A DNA stretch of 64,000 nucleotides from Paenibacillus aquistagni (lineage in GTDB: Bacteria > Bacillota > Bacilli > Paenibacillales > Paenibacillaceae): positions 372,001 through 436,000 of the forward strand of contig NZ_FXAZ01000003.1 of assembly GCF_900177815.1 (NCBI RefSeq), in the 5' to 3' direction. Within the stretch, counting starts at the first letter, position 1. Every line of letters begins with the position of its first letter. Under the pieces are notes generated by a model. That model did not search any database. It was not told the DNA's origin and saw nothing but the letters and a program-made list of their open reading frames with translations. Below, piece after piece: positions 18,578 to 27,175 of this stretch. The position numbers and the translations under genes were made by a program.

Positions 18578-18617
18578 AAAAGGTGCGCCACACTCGTCTG
18601 AATGTGGCGCACCTTTT
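18578..18617. terminator. Strong terminator downstream of the M24 peptidase
   Basis: A perfect 15-bp stem AAAAGGTGCGCCACA (18578-18592) / TGTGGCGCACCTTTT (18603-18617) with a 10-base loop. T-runs occur on both strands, so it may work both ways. It serves the minus-strand gene ending at 18663. Confidence 0.92.
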
Positions 18618-18662
18618 ATGCTGCCTCAACTTTGAGCAGAGTCAGCGTAGAGCGGATTCCTA

Positions 18663-19748
18663 TTATTTGCCGATCGAAATCAATTGCTTCGGATAGGAGG
18701 TCAGCACCTCGACTCCTTGCTCTGTAACGACGACGTCATCTTCGATGCGCACGCCAGCTTTGCCTGGCACGTAGATGCCCGGCTCAATCGTGAATACCAT
18801 GCCTGGCTTCAGGATATCCGTATTCTGACCGTGCACAGAAGGGTATTCGTGCACATCGATGCCTAGACCATGGCCAAGACGGTGAGTGAAGTATTCGCCA
18901 TAGCCAGCATCCGTAATCACCTGACGCGCGGTTTGGTCCAAAGAGCCAAATGCTGCGCCGGGCTTCGTCGCTGCAATAGCAGCCTCATTGGCTGCTAGCA
19001 CGGTATGGTAGATGCGTTCCGTTTCTTTGTCTACCTCGCCAATCGCGAACGTGCGCGTAATATCGGAGGCATAGCCGTTTAGATAGACCCCAAGGTCGAA
19101 CAAGAGAAGTTCGCCCTCTTGAATGCGGCGTCTACCCGGAATGCCGTGCGGCAGTGCTGCATTAGGGCCTGAGAGCACCATCGTAGAGAACGAAGGGCCT
19201 TCTGCGCCTTGCTTTTTCATCTCATATTCGAGCTCTGCTACGACCTCGATCTCAACCATGCCGACCTTTATGCGCTTGACCACATTATCAAGCACAGTCT
19301 CGATGCAGACAATCGCATCCTTAAGACGGCTGATCTCGTCAGCGGACTTGATTACGCGCATGGACTGAAGCAGCGGTCCGGCATCTGCGAATTGCTGTGC
19401 AGGCACAGCCTGCTTCAAAGCCTCGAAGTTCGAAACGGACGTATGAGCCTTCTCCATAGCCAAGGTGTTCAACTGGCCTGGCAGATGCTGCTTCAGAATC
19501 ACGTACGGGTTATCGGTATCGGAGTGCGTAACAATATGGCTGATGGATGAGACTTCACGAGCCTTGTCGGCGTCCAATGCTGGAACGATCAAGGTCGGCT
19601 CATGGTCAGGAGTGAAGACGAGGCCTAGGAAGCGCTCATGCGGATCGCAGGCAAAGCCCGTAAGGTAATAGACATGCTTCGGATCAGTAATTAGTACGGC
19701 ATCCCATGCTTCGGATGTCATCGCTTGTTGAATGACGGTGGTACTCAT
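18663..19748 (-). CDS. M24-family Xaa-Pro peptidase
   Basis: 361 residues from ATG 19748, chosen because AAAGGA lies ten bases upstream; an upstream in-frame ATG at 19796 lacks a ribosome site. The creatinase-like N-domain (1-120) is followed by a pita-bread metallopeptidase domain. The metal ligands are visible: two Asp in LFDLGVYLNGYASDITRTF, His in HRLGHGLGIDVHEYP, Glu in FTIEPGIYVP and Glu in GVRIEDDV. It should remove N-terminal residues preceding proline or split X-Pro dipeptides in the cytoplasm. It is a monocistronic gene inside the glycan locus with no evident functional link to it. Confidence 0.92.
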   Translation of the reverse strand: MSTTVIQQAMTSEAWDAVLITDPKHVYYLTGFACDPHERFLGLVFTPDHEPTLIVPALDADKAREVSSISHIVTHSDTDNPYVILKQHLPGQLNTLAMEKAHTSVSNFEALKQAVPAQQFADAGPLLQSMRVIKSADEISRLKDAIVCIETVLDNVVKRIKVGMVEIEVVAELEYEMKKQGAEGPSFSTMVLSGPNAALPHGIPGRRRIQEGELLLFDLGVYLNGYASDITRTFAIGEVDKETERIYHTVLAANEAAIAATKPGAAFGSLDQTARQVITDAGYGEYFTHRLGHGLGIDVHEYPSVHGQNTDILKPGMVFTIEPGIYVPGKAGVRIEDDVVVTEQGVEVLTSYPKQLISIGK

Positions 19749-20064
19749 ATATCGAACATCCTTTCCACTTAAGGTCTTTCTGCGCTTAATCGCCATGTGC
19801 CGGTTTGAGACGGCATAGCAGCTCAGCCTGCTATGATCTTGCAGCGATTCTCACGCTCCGTGACATGTTGACTCACGGGTGATATCCCAATCATATAAGT
19901 TGAAGATATCATGTTCTCTTACAAAATGCGAATAATGCAGCTGATTGCAGAAGTGATTCAGCACCGTACTTTCTGCGTCTATTTCCATATTCTACACGTT
20001 CCCCGTGGAACAAATTTCGACATGTTTCACCATTATTCCACTGAACGGCTTGCCATCATCTCGA
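19749..20064. other. Intergenic region upstream of the peptidase gene
   Basis: Nothing convincing beyond the presumed minus-strand promoter of the peptidase. Short inverted pair GTTCC/GGAAC at about 19999-20012. Reading frames on the plus strand here have no ribosome site and no protein-like composition. Confidence 0.4.
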
Positions 20065-20108
20065 AAAAAGCTGATCTCATCTCGAATAGGAGAGGAGATC
20101 AGCTTTTT
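20065..20108 (-). terminator. Terminator of the minus-strand mannose operon
   Basis: Stem AAAAAGCTGATCTC (20065-20078) / GAGATCAGCTTTTT (20095-20108), perfect over 14 bp with a 16-base loop, located 37 bases beyond the stop of the GH38-like gene. Confidence 0.92.
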
Positions 20109-20145
20109 GAATATAACTTTTAGAACGATGCTATTTAGACATTTA

Positions 20146-22653
20146 CTAGCCGCGAATGCGCGTAACGACGAACGGATCATGCATGCTTTCAAGCACTGGA
20201 GCGATATGATCTTCTTTTAGGGCGTGATCCGCGCGAACATGGTACATAAACTCATAGAACCCGCCTAAGGTTGCTTTGAAGTTTGTTTCCCAATAGTTGG
20301 TCATCAGCCATGCATAGGTTTCAGGCTTCGCATCTGGAGCCTGCTGTGTGTGCACCAAGCGTCTGCCATAGTCCAGATCTCCCCACTGAATAAGCGGTGT
20401 GTCTGGTGTTGCAACGAGCAGCGTATTCTCGCTGTCCTGCCATGCGACGCCTTCCTGCACGCAGGAGTAATCCAGACAAGTGCCAGGAATTTGATCCTTC
20501 CAAGGCCGGACCAGCGCCCCCGGTTTATCTGCAAATACTGTGTCCTGGCTCTCTGCGCCACTCGTAAATGGCAAGGCGAGGTACACATTCTCCGGATTCC
20601 ATACACTCTCCTTGTGGAAGCGTACGGATACGTCGATCTGATTCTTATTGGCATGCACCTTCAGGAACAATGCAAAGTAAGAGATGCCTTTGACATCATA
20701 CATCAGCTCGACCGTTGTATACAGCGGTCCTTGATCGATCGTGCGCACCGAAGCAAGCTGGCCGATGGAGCGCTCAACATGCATGCCTTTGCGATTGCGG
20801 CCCATGCGCGCGCGCACGCTCCATACCTGAGCGGCAATCTTGTCATCAGCGGCAGGCGTAACCTCATAGATCGGTGTAAAGGCGCCATGCTCGCGGCCTG
20901 AACGCAGCATTTCCTTGTTCAATTGTTTGTTGAACCAAGACGAGATGCCTTGTTCCTTGGACCAAGCCAAGCGTACAAACGAGGACTCAAGCCCGTTCTG
21001 TGTCACGCGAATAGGGGAATGGCTGTTGGCACCTGTAATCGCTGGATACAGATCATCCATGTCGTATACTTGATCCGCACCGATGAGTCTTGTGTTGGAA
21101 GTCATGACGCCAGGATTGTTCTTCAGCGTGACCGGTCGAATAGAGAGCATGCATGTTTGTCCGGCATCTAACTCAAGCTCGGTGATGATCGATTGTACAT
21201 TCGCAAATTGATGCACGAGCACTTCTCCCGTATCCTCGCGAACCACTTCAACGCCATCACGCAGTGCTCCTGGCTCCCAGCCATCCAAATTCAAGGCTAC
21301 AAGCTCCTTCACAGCAGCATTGGACGTATTGCTGATTCGGAAGCGGTACGGACGTTCTGGATACAGCGTAGCTGCTCCTTGCTCCAGCAGCACTTTATCC
21401 AATGCACGGTATACCCGCTCGCTGGCAATCGCGGCATTGGCCTGCTTGCGAACCTCCAAGAGCTGCACATTTTTATGCCATGGCTCGCCAATGGAAGAGT
21501 GATAGCCCCAAGTATGCTCTGCATACATCACAAGCGCTTGTTCACAAGCATCCAGCTCGCTTTGGCTTACGGCCTCTTGCTGAGGGTCCAGCTTCTTCAC
21601 TTTGCGCAGTGTCCGCTGTGCGTCGCGGTAGATCTGGGTATGCATGGGCGTAGAGCTGACGCCATCGGTCCACCAATCCGGCCAGTCGCCTTGATGGACG
21701 GGCAGCTGGCTTAGATCTTCCTCTTTCAAGCGTGCGAAGAACTCGCTCAAGCTGACCATTTTAACCGTAATCTGATCTCCATGCTGCTTGTTCCACTCCG
21801 TGATCCATTCTATGATGCGAGCGTTAGGGGAGGCATTGTCTGTACCCAGGCCAGACAGCATAACCGGCACAAAGTTATAAGGATACTGCTCCTTCTCCAG
21901 CTGCGATACATAGCGATGAATGCGAATGGATGCAATCTGATTATGAATCTCTTCAGGCTCGATCAGCATATGGCTGAACTCATCACGAATCATATATTTC
22001 CCAAGCGCATTCGGGCAGAAGCCAAGCTCGTTGCCGAACATATAGTGTTCGCCATTCCAGACAAGCAGGCGCTTCCCATCCTTAGTCTCCCACCAGAAAG
22101 GCAGCTGCTTGCGTCCAAGAGCGTACATGCCGTGATGAGTGTGAATACAGCTGAAAAGATGCTCAATGCCGTTTTCAAGCAGGCTGCTGGCATACCCCCA
22201 GCCATAGCCGTTAATGTCCGCTGTCATGGCGCTGTCTATCTTATGGCCAATTGTTGCGGCATAGGCTTGGGCCTTGCTGTGAATGCTTCTAAGCAGATCA
22301 TAGTCCGGCAGCTCTGTCATATTGAGATAGGTGCCTGACAGCTCAATATCTCCACGGATAATCGCACGGGCGAAAGCATCCTTCTCATCGTCAGAGGCTT
22401 CCTCCAAGAAGCGTTCTACCGCCCAGAAGGTTTCGCAGGTCCAGCGGAAGCCTTTCCATTCCGGTTTAGTTCCAGCGCGAGCCTCAGTTGCGATGTGAAG
22501 GGCTTGGCGAATGAAATCAACATGGAACTGCTCAATTTTCTCCTGACGCTCCGTGTAGCCGATATCGGTGTGCGAATGATGAATGGCGTAGATCGTCCAT
22601 TTTTTGCTTGGCATCGGAACTTCCGCTTTGCGAATTTGCTGTTCTAATGACAT
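20146..22653 (-). CDS. Divergent GH38-like glycosidase (DUF5054-type)
   Basis: 835 residues. The N-terminus YAIHHSHTDIGYTERQ carries the H-x-D zinc motif of family 38 (His28, Asp30). DINGYGWGY supplies a probable nucleophile Asp146, and THHGM and GLGTDNASP are further active-site-like loops. The C-terminal half is the beta-rich mannosidase domain with an aromatic ending. It differs strongly from the canonical GH38 at 15176 and fits the DUF5054-like branch, whose substrate is not established to my knowledge. ATG 22653 follows GAGGAGG. It is the last gene of the operon manA-ROK-this gene and is therefore likely to release a mannose-type sugar. No signal peptide. Confidence 0.82.
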   Translation of the reverse strand: MSLEQQIRKAEVPMPSKKWTIYAIHHSHTDIGYTERQEKIEQFHVDFIRQALHIATEARAGTKPEWKGFRWTCETFWAVERFLEEASDDEKDAFARAIIRGDIELSGTYLNMTELPDYDLLRSIHSKAQAYAATIGHKIDSAMTADINGYGWGYASSLLENGIEHLFSCIHTHHGMYALGRKQLPFWWETKDGKRLLVWNGEHYMFGNELGFCPNALGKYMIRDEFSHMLIEPEEIHNQIASIRIHRYVSQLEKEQYPYNFVPVMLSGLGTDNASPNARIIEWITEWNKQHGDQITVKMVSLSEFFARLKEEDLSQLPVHQGDWPDWWTDGVSSTPMHTQIYRDAQRTLRKVKKLDPQQEAVSQSELDACEQALVMYAEHTWGYHSSIGEPWHKNVQLLEVRKQANAAIASERVYRALDKVLLEQGAATLYPERPYRFRISNTSNAAVKELVALNLDGWEPGALRDGVEVVREDTGEVLVHQFANVQSIITELELDAGQTCMLSIRPVTLKNNPGVMTSNTRLIGADQVYDMDDLYPAITGANSHSPIRVTQNGLESSFVRLAWSKEQGISSWFNKQLNKEMLRSGREHGAFTPIYEVTPAADDKIAAQVWSVRARMGRNRKGMHVERSIGQLASVRTIDQGPLYTTVELMYDVKGISYFALFLKVHANKNQIDVSVRFHKESVWNPENVYLALPFTSGAESQDTVFADKPGALVRPWKDQIPGTCLDYSCVQEGVAWQDSENTLLVATPDTPLIQWGDLDYGRRLVHTQQAPDAKPETYAWLMTNYWETNFKATLGGFYEFMYHVRADHALKEDHIAPVLESMHDPFVVTRIRG

Positions 22654-22773
22654 GAGAATTCCTCCTCAGAATGTATCGTGAAAGTTATGATTTCTTAATG
22701 GATAAGGGTAAGGATGCTTTGTTTGAGTTATAGCTAATGATGAAGTAGAGACTAAAGCATAACTGCAGCAGCT

Positions 22774-23760
22774 TCAATCAAACAGCATATCAATGCCATA
22801 AAACACATGCTCCAACACCTGATCCTCAACTTGAATGATGGGTCGCTCAGGCGAAAGCGCCTGTAGAAGCGGCTCGATGAACAGCTGCCAGCTCTTCACG
22901 ATTTGTCCGCCTATGAAGATGTGGCTGGGTTGGAAGGAAGCCACGTATGGCTTCAGCATGCGGCCGAGACGATCACCATAGATGTTCCATACTTCTCTTG
23001 CCAAGCAGTCGTCATTGCCGGCTCGGATCGCTAAGTCATGCACATCCTCCTGGGCGCTGCGTGCCTGCAGGCGATCCGCGAGAGCAAGGATGCCTCTTCG
23101 TCCGAATTGCGAGTCCACCTCTACGCCTTCAAATCGCTCGGCATACAGCATCCCGTTGTCGGGCACGCCGTCTCTTCCTTGAACGATCTGTCTATGGCTG
23201 ACAAAGGCTGAACCTAGACCAGTTCCGAGCGTGAGGCACAGAAGCTTGCTTGTGGGATAGTGTCTGCTTACGCCAAGGGCAAATAAGGTGGCGTCATTGT
23301 TGAACAAAATATCAGCAGCCAGCAGGTTTTGCATCCATGTATGATCCGACTGAAGAGCTGCCCTTTTCTTCAACTCTTCTCGAAGCAGAGAGCGAATATT
23401 GTATCCGTACAGCTGCTCATACTTGCCAAGCCCTTGAATGAGGCAGATGCCCTGCTCGTAGTCGAACGGACCAGGAAAGGCTACTCCAATGCGGAACTGA
23501 ACGCGCTGCTCAGAATCAGCGGCTGCCAGATAGCGTTCCACCATATGCATGCATAGATCCGTCAGCCCTTGAATGATCTCCTCGGCTTCTGCCTCTGATC
23601 GAGAAGGCTGCTGTACGAATGTGTCTGGAAGCAGAATCCCCTGATCCAATAGACAGCCTTTCAAGAAGGTTCCTCCCGCATCAATGGCGAGCGTCAGGAT
23701 GGTGTGCGGGCTCGACTGCATCTCTCCTTCTTCTTGCGAGAAGTCCGGTCGCTGTTCCAT
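22774..23760 (-). CDS. ROK-family sugar kinase-like protein
   Basis: 328 residues from ATG 23760, two bases after the stop of the isomerase gene, with GGAAGG upstream. It has the ROK phosphate-binding motif LAIDAGGTFLKG (residues about 24-35), FPGPFD, NNDATLFALG with the probable catalytic Asp, and LTLGTGLGSAF. The zinc-binding C-x-C-G-x-x-G-C motif of typical ROK kinases is missing, so the substrate may differ. Given the neighbours it is plausibly the kinase making mannose-6-phosphate (or a fructose/mannose-type kinase) for the isomerase. No helix-turn-helix, so it is not a ROK repressor. Confidence 0.82.
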   Translation of the reverse strand: MEQRPDFSQEEGEMQSSPHTILTLAIDAGGTFLKGCLLDQGILLPDTFVQQPSRSEAEAEEIIQGLTDLCMHMVERYLAAADSEQRVQFRIGVAFPGPFDYEQGICLIQGLGKYEQLYGYNIRSLLREELKKRAALQSDHTWMQNLLAADILFNNDATLFALGVSRHYPTSKLLCLTLGTGLGSAFVSHRQIVQGRDGVPDNGMLYAERFEGVEVDSQFGRRGILALADRLQARSAQEDVHDLAIRAGNDDCLAREVWNIYGDRLGRMLKPYVASFQPSHIFIGGQIVKSWQLFIEPLLQALSPERPIIQVEDQVLEHVFYGIDMLFD

Positions 23761-23762
23761 CG

Positions 23763-25643
23763 TTATTCCGCCTTCCAATGATGCGGCAGCAGCGGAGTAT
23801 TCCAGCTTGGAGCTACCTGGGCGCAAATCAGCGTGCAAGGCTGATCGTCGATCGGTTCGATGCGATAGCGGCCAACTTCAGCTGGAACAATCTGGGCTTC
23901 GGCATAGCCCCATTCCACAGCAGCTTCCTCGTTGTCCTCAGGAATGAGTCGTACGCGGCCTCCTTCCACGAGGTTGTACATAACAAAAGCTCCATGCGTC
24001 TCATCATGCCAAGGACCGGCCAGTTGAAGCCGCTTGACTTGGAACAGCAGATCCTCACGCTCGCCTAGAAGCTCCTCCACGCTGTCTCCTTGTACCCGCT
24101 GAATTTGTGGCTTGGCCACTAGCTGCTCTTGAACAAAGGCAGTATCAAAGCGATCGATCATGTTTGCGGCAGCGAACTCCCGATTGATCGGGCGAGGCTG
24201 TCCATCCTTGTCGAGTCTTAGATGATCATAGATCTTGAAGGTAAACCACCAGGTGGTCGATGAGATCTCCAATACGAGATTGTTCGGACCTGACAGGTGA
24301 ACCGTGCCCGGCGGGATCATATATAGATCTCCTTTGTGGGCATCCAGCACATTGACATACTGCTTCAGATCAAGCGGGACATGGCTTTCATGGGCCTGAT
24401 CCACAGCTTCCAGCAGCTTCTCTCCCGTCATGCCTTCCGTGAAGCCAAGGGCAACATAAGGGCTGGAATCTGGCTTTTGCTCCATAATGTAATAGGATTC
24501 CTGCTGTGTCAGGCGATCATTGAATGTCTCCTCGATGTAAGCCTGCTGCGGATGCACCTGCAAGGAGAGATTGTCTCCGTCGATCGTATCCAGATAATTA
24601 AAGCGGATAGGGAAGTAATCCCCGAACAGCTTCACATTGCGGCTGCCAAGCACCTGCTCTGGATAAGCCTGCAGAAGGAGGGGGAACGGCAGTTCAAGCA
24701 TGTGTCCCTCCACGCCAACGAGCAGCGTATTCTCTGGTGCGATAGGCTCGAAGCTCCACGCACAGTTATCCCATTCGTCTTCAGGCAAGTTGCACAGCTG
24801 CTTCAGGTATTGCCCTCCCCAGATGCCGGGAGCGAAGAATGGCTTTACCCGAAAAGGCTGCTTGGCTAGAGCGCCGAACAATCCCTTAAGCGACGAAGTG
24901 GTGATGGAGATCGGATGATCCTGATCGTTCATATCCACGTAGTAATCGAAGGCATACAATTCCCGCTTGCGATAGTGCTCCCACACAGGCCACTCAAGGA
25001 ACAGCGCGTGCTTGTAGGTCTCGACAGGGTCCTTGCAGGGACCTAGCCCAAGGCTTCCCATGCCTTCTCGATGCAGCTTCTGCTGCAGCTCGCGGGAAAT
25101 ATCACAGTACAAGCTCACATGGGACTCGGTGCTAATGAATCGAGCACCAGGGCCAGCTGTGACGATCAGCGCCTTTTGCGTCTCTACGCTAGAGCTGCTT
25201 TCTCGTTGCTGTTCTTGCAGAAATTGATCCACTTCATGCTGCCAATCAGCCCGCGCAGTGGAGTGGAAATAGGCTTCGATGTCAACATCAGAAGCCATGA
25301 CGCCAAATGCACGGTTATCGGTTAAATAAGGATGGAACTCGGCAAGAAGCTGCTCAGGCTCTTTCATGTATCGAGCAGTGTGCAGCTCAAGCATAGGAAT
25401 GCCATGTGTCTGACATGCTGTGCGCAGCGCTTGCAGCCATCGATCATATGCGGCACCATTCGCTCCATCAAGGACAGCCCTATATGCTGCGCCTTCTTGT
25501 TCGATGCAGCAAGACAGGAGCTGTGCAATGGTCGTGTCATAGCCTTCCAGTATGGATGAGGCCAACACAGCCTGCTCCTCGGAATGAAGTGTTATAACAT
25601 TAATGGGATTAGCGTTAAAAGATGGGGACTTCTTGTTGTACAT
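23763..25643 (-). CDS. manA: Mannose-6-phosphate isomerase with N-terminal extension
   Basis: 626 residues, about twice the common short bacterial enzyme. The class I isomerase part starts near residue 265 (KPFFAPGIWGGQYL). It shows the zinc site QVHPQQAYIEETF, ESYYIMEQKP, MIPPGTVHLSG and the EISSTTWWFTFKIYDH segment. It converts mannose-6-phosphate to fructose-6-phosphate, linking released mannose to glycolysis. Residues 1-240 resemble no zinc domain; they look like a kinase-fold relative without an obvious P-loop (VTAGPGARFIS, LFLEWPVWEHYRKRELYAFD). The second ATG (25643) has GGGAGG seven bases upstream; ATG 25646 is possible. It is the first gene of the operon, downstream of an AraC regulator. 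Confidence 0.88.
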   Translation of the reverse strand: MYNKKSPSFNANPINVITLHSEEQAVLASSILEGYDTTIAQLLSCCIEQEGAAYRAVLDGANGAAYDRWLQALRTACQTHGIPMLELHTARYMKEPEQLLAEFHPYLTDNRAFGVMASDVDIEAYFHSTARADWQHEVDQFLQEQQRESSSSVETQKALIVTAGPGARFISTESHVSLYCDISRELQQKLHREGMGSLGLGPCKDPVETYKHALFLEWPVWEHYRKRELYAFDYYVDMNDQDHPISITTSSLKGLFGALAKQPFRVKPFFAPGIWGGQYLKQLCNLPEDEWDNCAWSFEPIAPENTLLVGVEGHMLELPFPLLLQAYPEQVLGSRNVKLFGDYFPIRFNYLDTIDGDNLSLQVHPQQAYIEETFNDRLTQQESYYIMEQKPDSSPYVALGFTEGMTGEKLLEAVDQAHESHVPLDLKQYVNVLDAHKGDLYMIPPGTVHLSGPNNLVLEISSTTWWFTFKIYDHLRLDKDGQPRPINREFAAANMIDRFDTAFVQEQLVAKPQIQRVQGDSVEELLGEREDLLFQVKRLQLAGPWHDETHGAFVMYNLVEGGRVRLIPEDNEEAAVEWGYAEAQIVPAEVGRYRIEPIDDQPCTLICAQVAPSWNTPLLPHHWKAE

Positions 25644-25735
25644 CATGCAACCTCCCGTAGGCTTATTATTACGCCTTCATTGTATAAGGAACGGGAGGCA
25701 GCGTCTTTGAACAATCAAGCTTAGCTTTTGCACAA

Positions 25736-26665
25736 TCAGGACATGTGGTTGGAGAATTGTTCTTTGCCGGATCGTCCTTCGGCGAATTGGGAGCGCCGGA
25801 ACTTGGCTGGGGACACACCAAGCTTTTGCGTGAAGATACGTGTGAAATAATGCACGGACTGGAAGCCGCAGCGTGAGGCAATATCCTTGATTGGTAGATG
25901 CTCATGAAGCAGGAGCTGAGCAGCCAGCTGTACCCGGCGCTCTTGAATATAGTGAACAAAGGACTGGCTCATATGCTCCTGAAACAAGCGGGTCAGATGA
26001 CGAGAAGAGATATGCAGATGATTGGATACCATCGCGAGGGTAAGCTCTTCTGTCAGGTTGTCATCGATAAATAATTTGGCCTGGCGCAGCAGCAGATTCT
26101 CCTCAAGCGGTTTGTCTGACACACGTTCATGAGACACTGTGGGGCGATCACTGTGCAGATTAAGCAAGGATTGCACCAATGACACAGACACCTGCTCCAG
26201 CAGTGCAGGAAGGACAGGCTGTGACGTGTGAAACATGGACAGCAGCGCATTCCATAGATGTCCTGTAGGCTCGTGATCCGCCTGCTGCACGACGGGTTGC
26301 CCTTGAGCGGTCAGGGCGTGAAAGAGCTGGTTGTAATGGAGGCTGGTTTCTTCCTCTTTGACCTCAAAGGCAACATAGCATAGGGCAAGTCCTGATTGAC
26401 TCCGTATTTGATGCCATATTCCGGGAAAGGATAAAAAGGACGTTCCTTTTTGAAGTGGAAAAGAAAGATCATTTTCCATATAGAAGCCCTCTCCCTCCAT
26501 CACATAACACGCCTCGAAGAAAGAATGGCGATGCGGGGAGTTGTCATAATGGGCGGGCATGAAGCCCCAATATAGAATCGGCACCGTTAAGCCGGAAGTG
26601 CTTAGCTGGGTCAGCTCTCGGTTGCATATTTGATTGGCTCTGCGATAGCAGGCTTGTGTAATCAT
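25736..26665 (-). CDS. AraC-family regulator with cupin sugar-sensing domain
   Basis: 309 residues. The N-terminal cupin (about 20-130) has PHRHSFFEACYVMEGEGFY. Two AraC helix-turn-helix motifs at about 200-300 end in the signature FTRIFTQKLGVSPAKFR. ATG 26665 is preceded by AGGAGG at eight bases. It lies 92 bases upstream of the isomerase gene in the same direction and probably activates that operon in response to a sugar or sugar phosphate bound by the cupin. Confidence 0.9.
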   Translation of the reverse strand: MITQACYRRANQICNRELTQLSTSGLTVPILYWGFMPAHYDNSPHRHSFFEACYVMEGEGFYMENDLSFPLQKGTSFLSFPGIWHQIRSQSGLALCYVAFEVKEEETSLHYNQLFHALTAQGQPVVQQADHEPTGHLWNALLSMFHTSQPVLPALLEQVSVSLVQSLLNLHSDRPTVSHERVSDKPLEENLLLRQAKLFIDDNLTEELTLAMVSNHLHISSRHLTRLFQEHMSQSFVHYIQERRVQLAAQLLLHEHLPIKDIASRCGFQSVHYFTRIFTQKLGVSPAKFRRSQFAEGRSGKEQFSNHMS

Positions 26666-27175
26666 CGGGTATCCTCCTGTTCAGGACATATCCTCATGAA
26701 CATGATGTCTATTATCATGATGTTGTTGCCTAGTATGAAGCTTGTTCATCATGGTTTATTCACTATCATCACATTAGTTATGGACAATCACAATACCTTG
26801 ATTTATAAGATGTGGATCATAAGATTTGTACGAAATACCGTTATAGATGGCATGCTGGAAAAGCTATTGCTGCCTTCGCGGCTCTCGTTCTTCATATTGT
26901 GCTATTGTTCGTTAAACGCAGTGAAATCCCAAAGAAAACAGTATGCCTGAGAAGGCTGTAATTCTGTAAAATATTTCAAATTATATTTCATTAGTTTACC
27001 AACTGCTCGCGGTCAGAGAATGATATGATCTCGTGCTGAGATGGGGTTCACAGCCTTGTCACACAGACAGCTGAATGTTTATATTTTGTCACAGTTATTC
27101 CCGCTAAGCTGTGGGAAAATGGAAGTAGAAAGGGTATACAAACAATTTTAGATAGATCGTACGGAGGGGAAGAAG
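26666..27175. other. Divergent intergenic region of 510 bases
   Basis: No gene found. An exact repeat TTGTCACA occurs at 27056-27063 and 27086-27093, exactly 30 bases apart and in the same orientation, 80-120 bases upstream of the TorD-like gene. A 5-bp inverted pair CACAG/CTGTG lies at 27090-27094 and 27109-27113. These are candidate regulator sites. The half-site TGTGACAA is similar to CRP/FNR half-sites, but no full palindrome is present. Confidence 0.4.

Noticed and set aside
26630-26950. 106-codon plus-strand frame
   Set aside because: Starts inside the AraC gene on the other strand, lacks a ribosome site and has Met/Ile/Leu-rich, chance-like composition.
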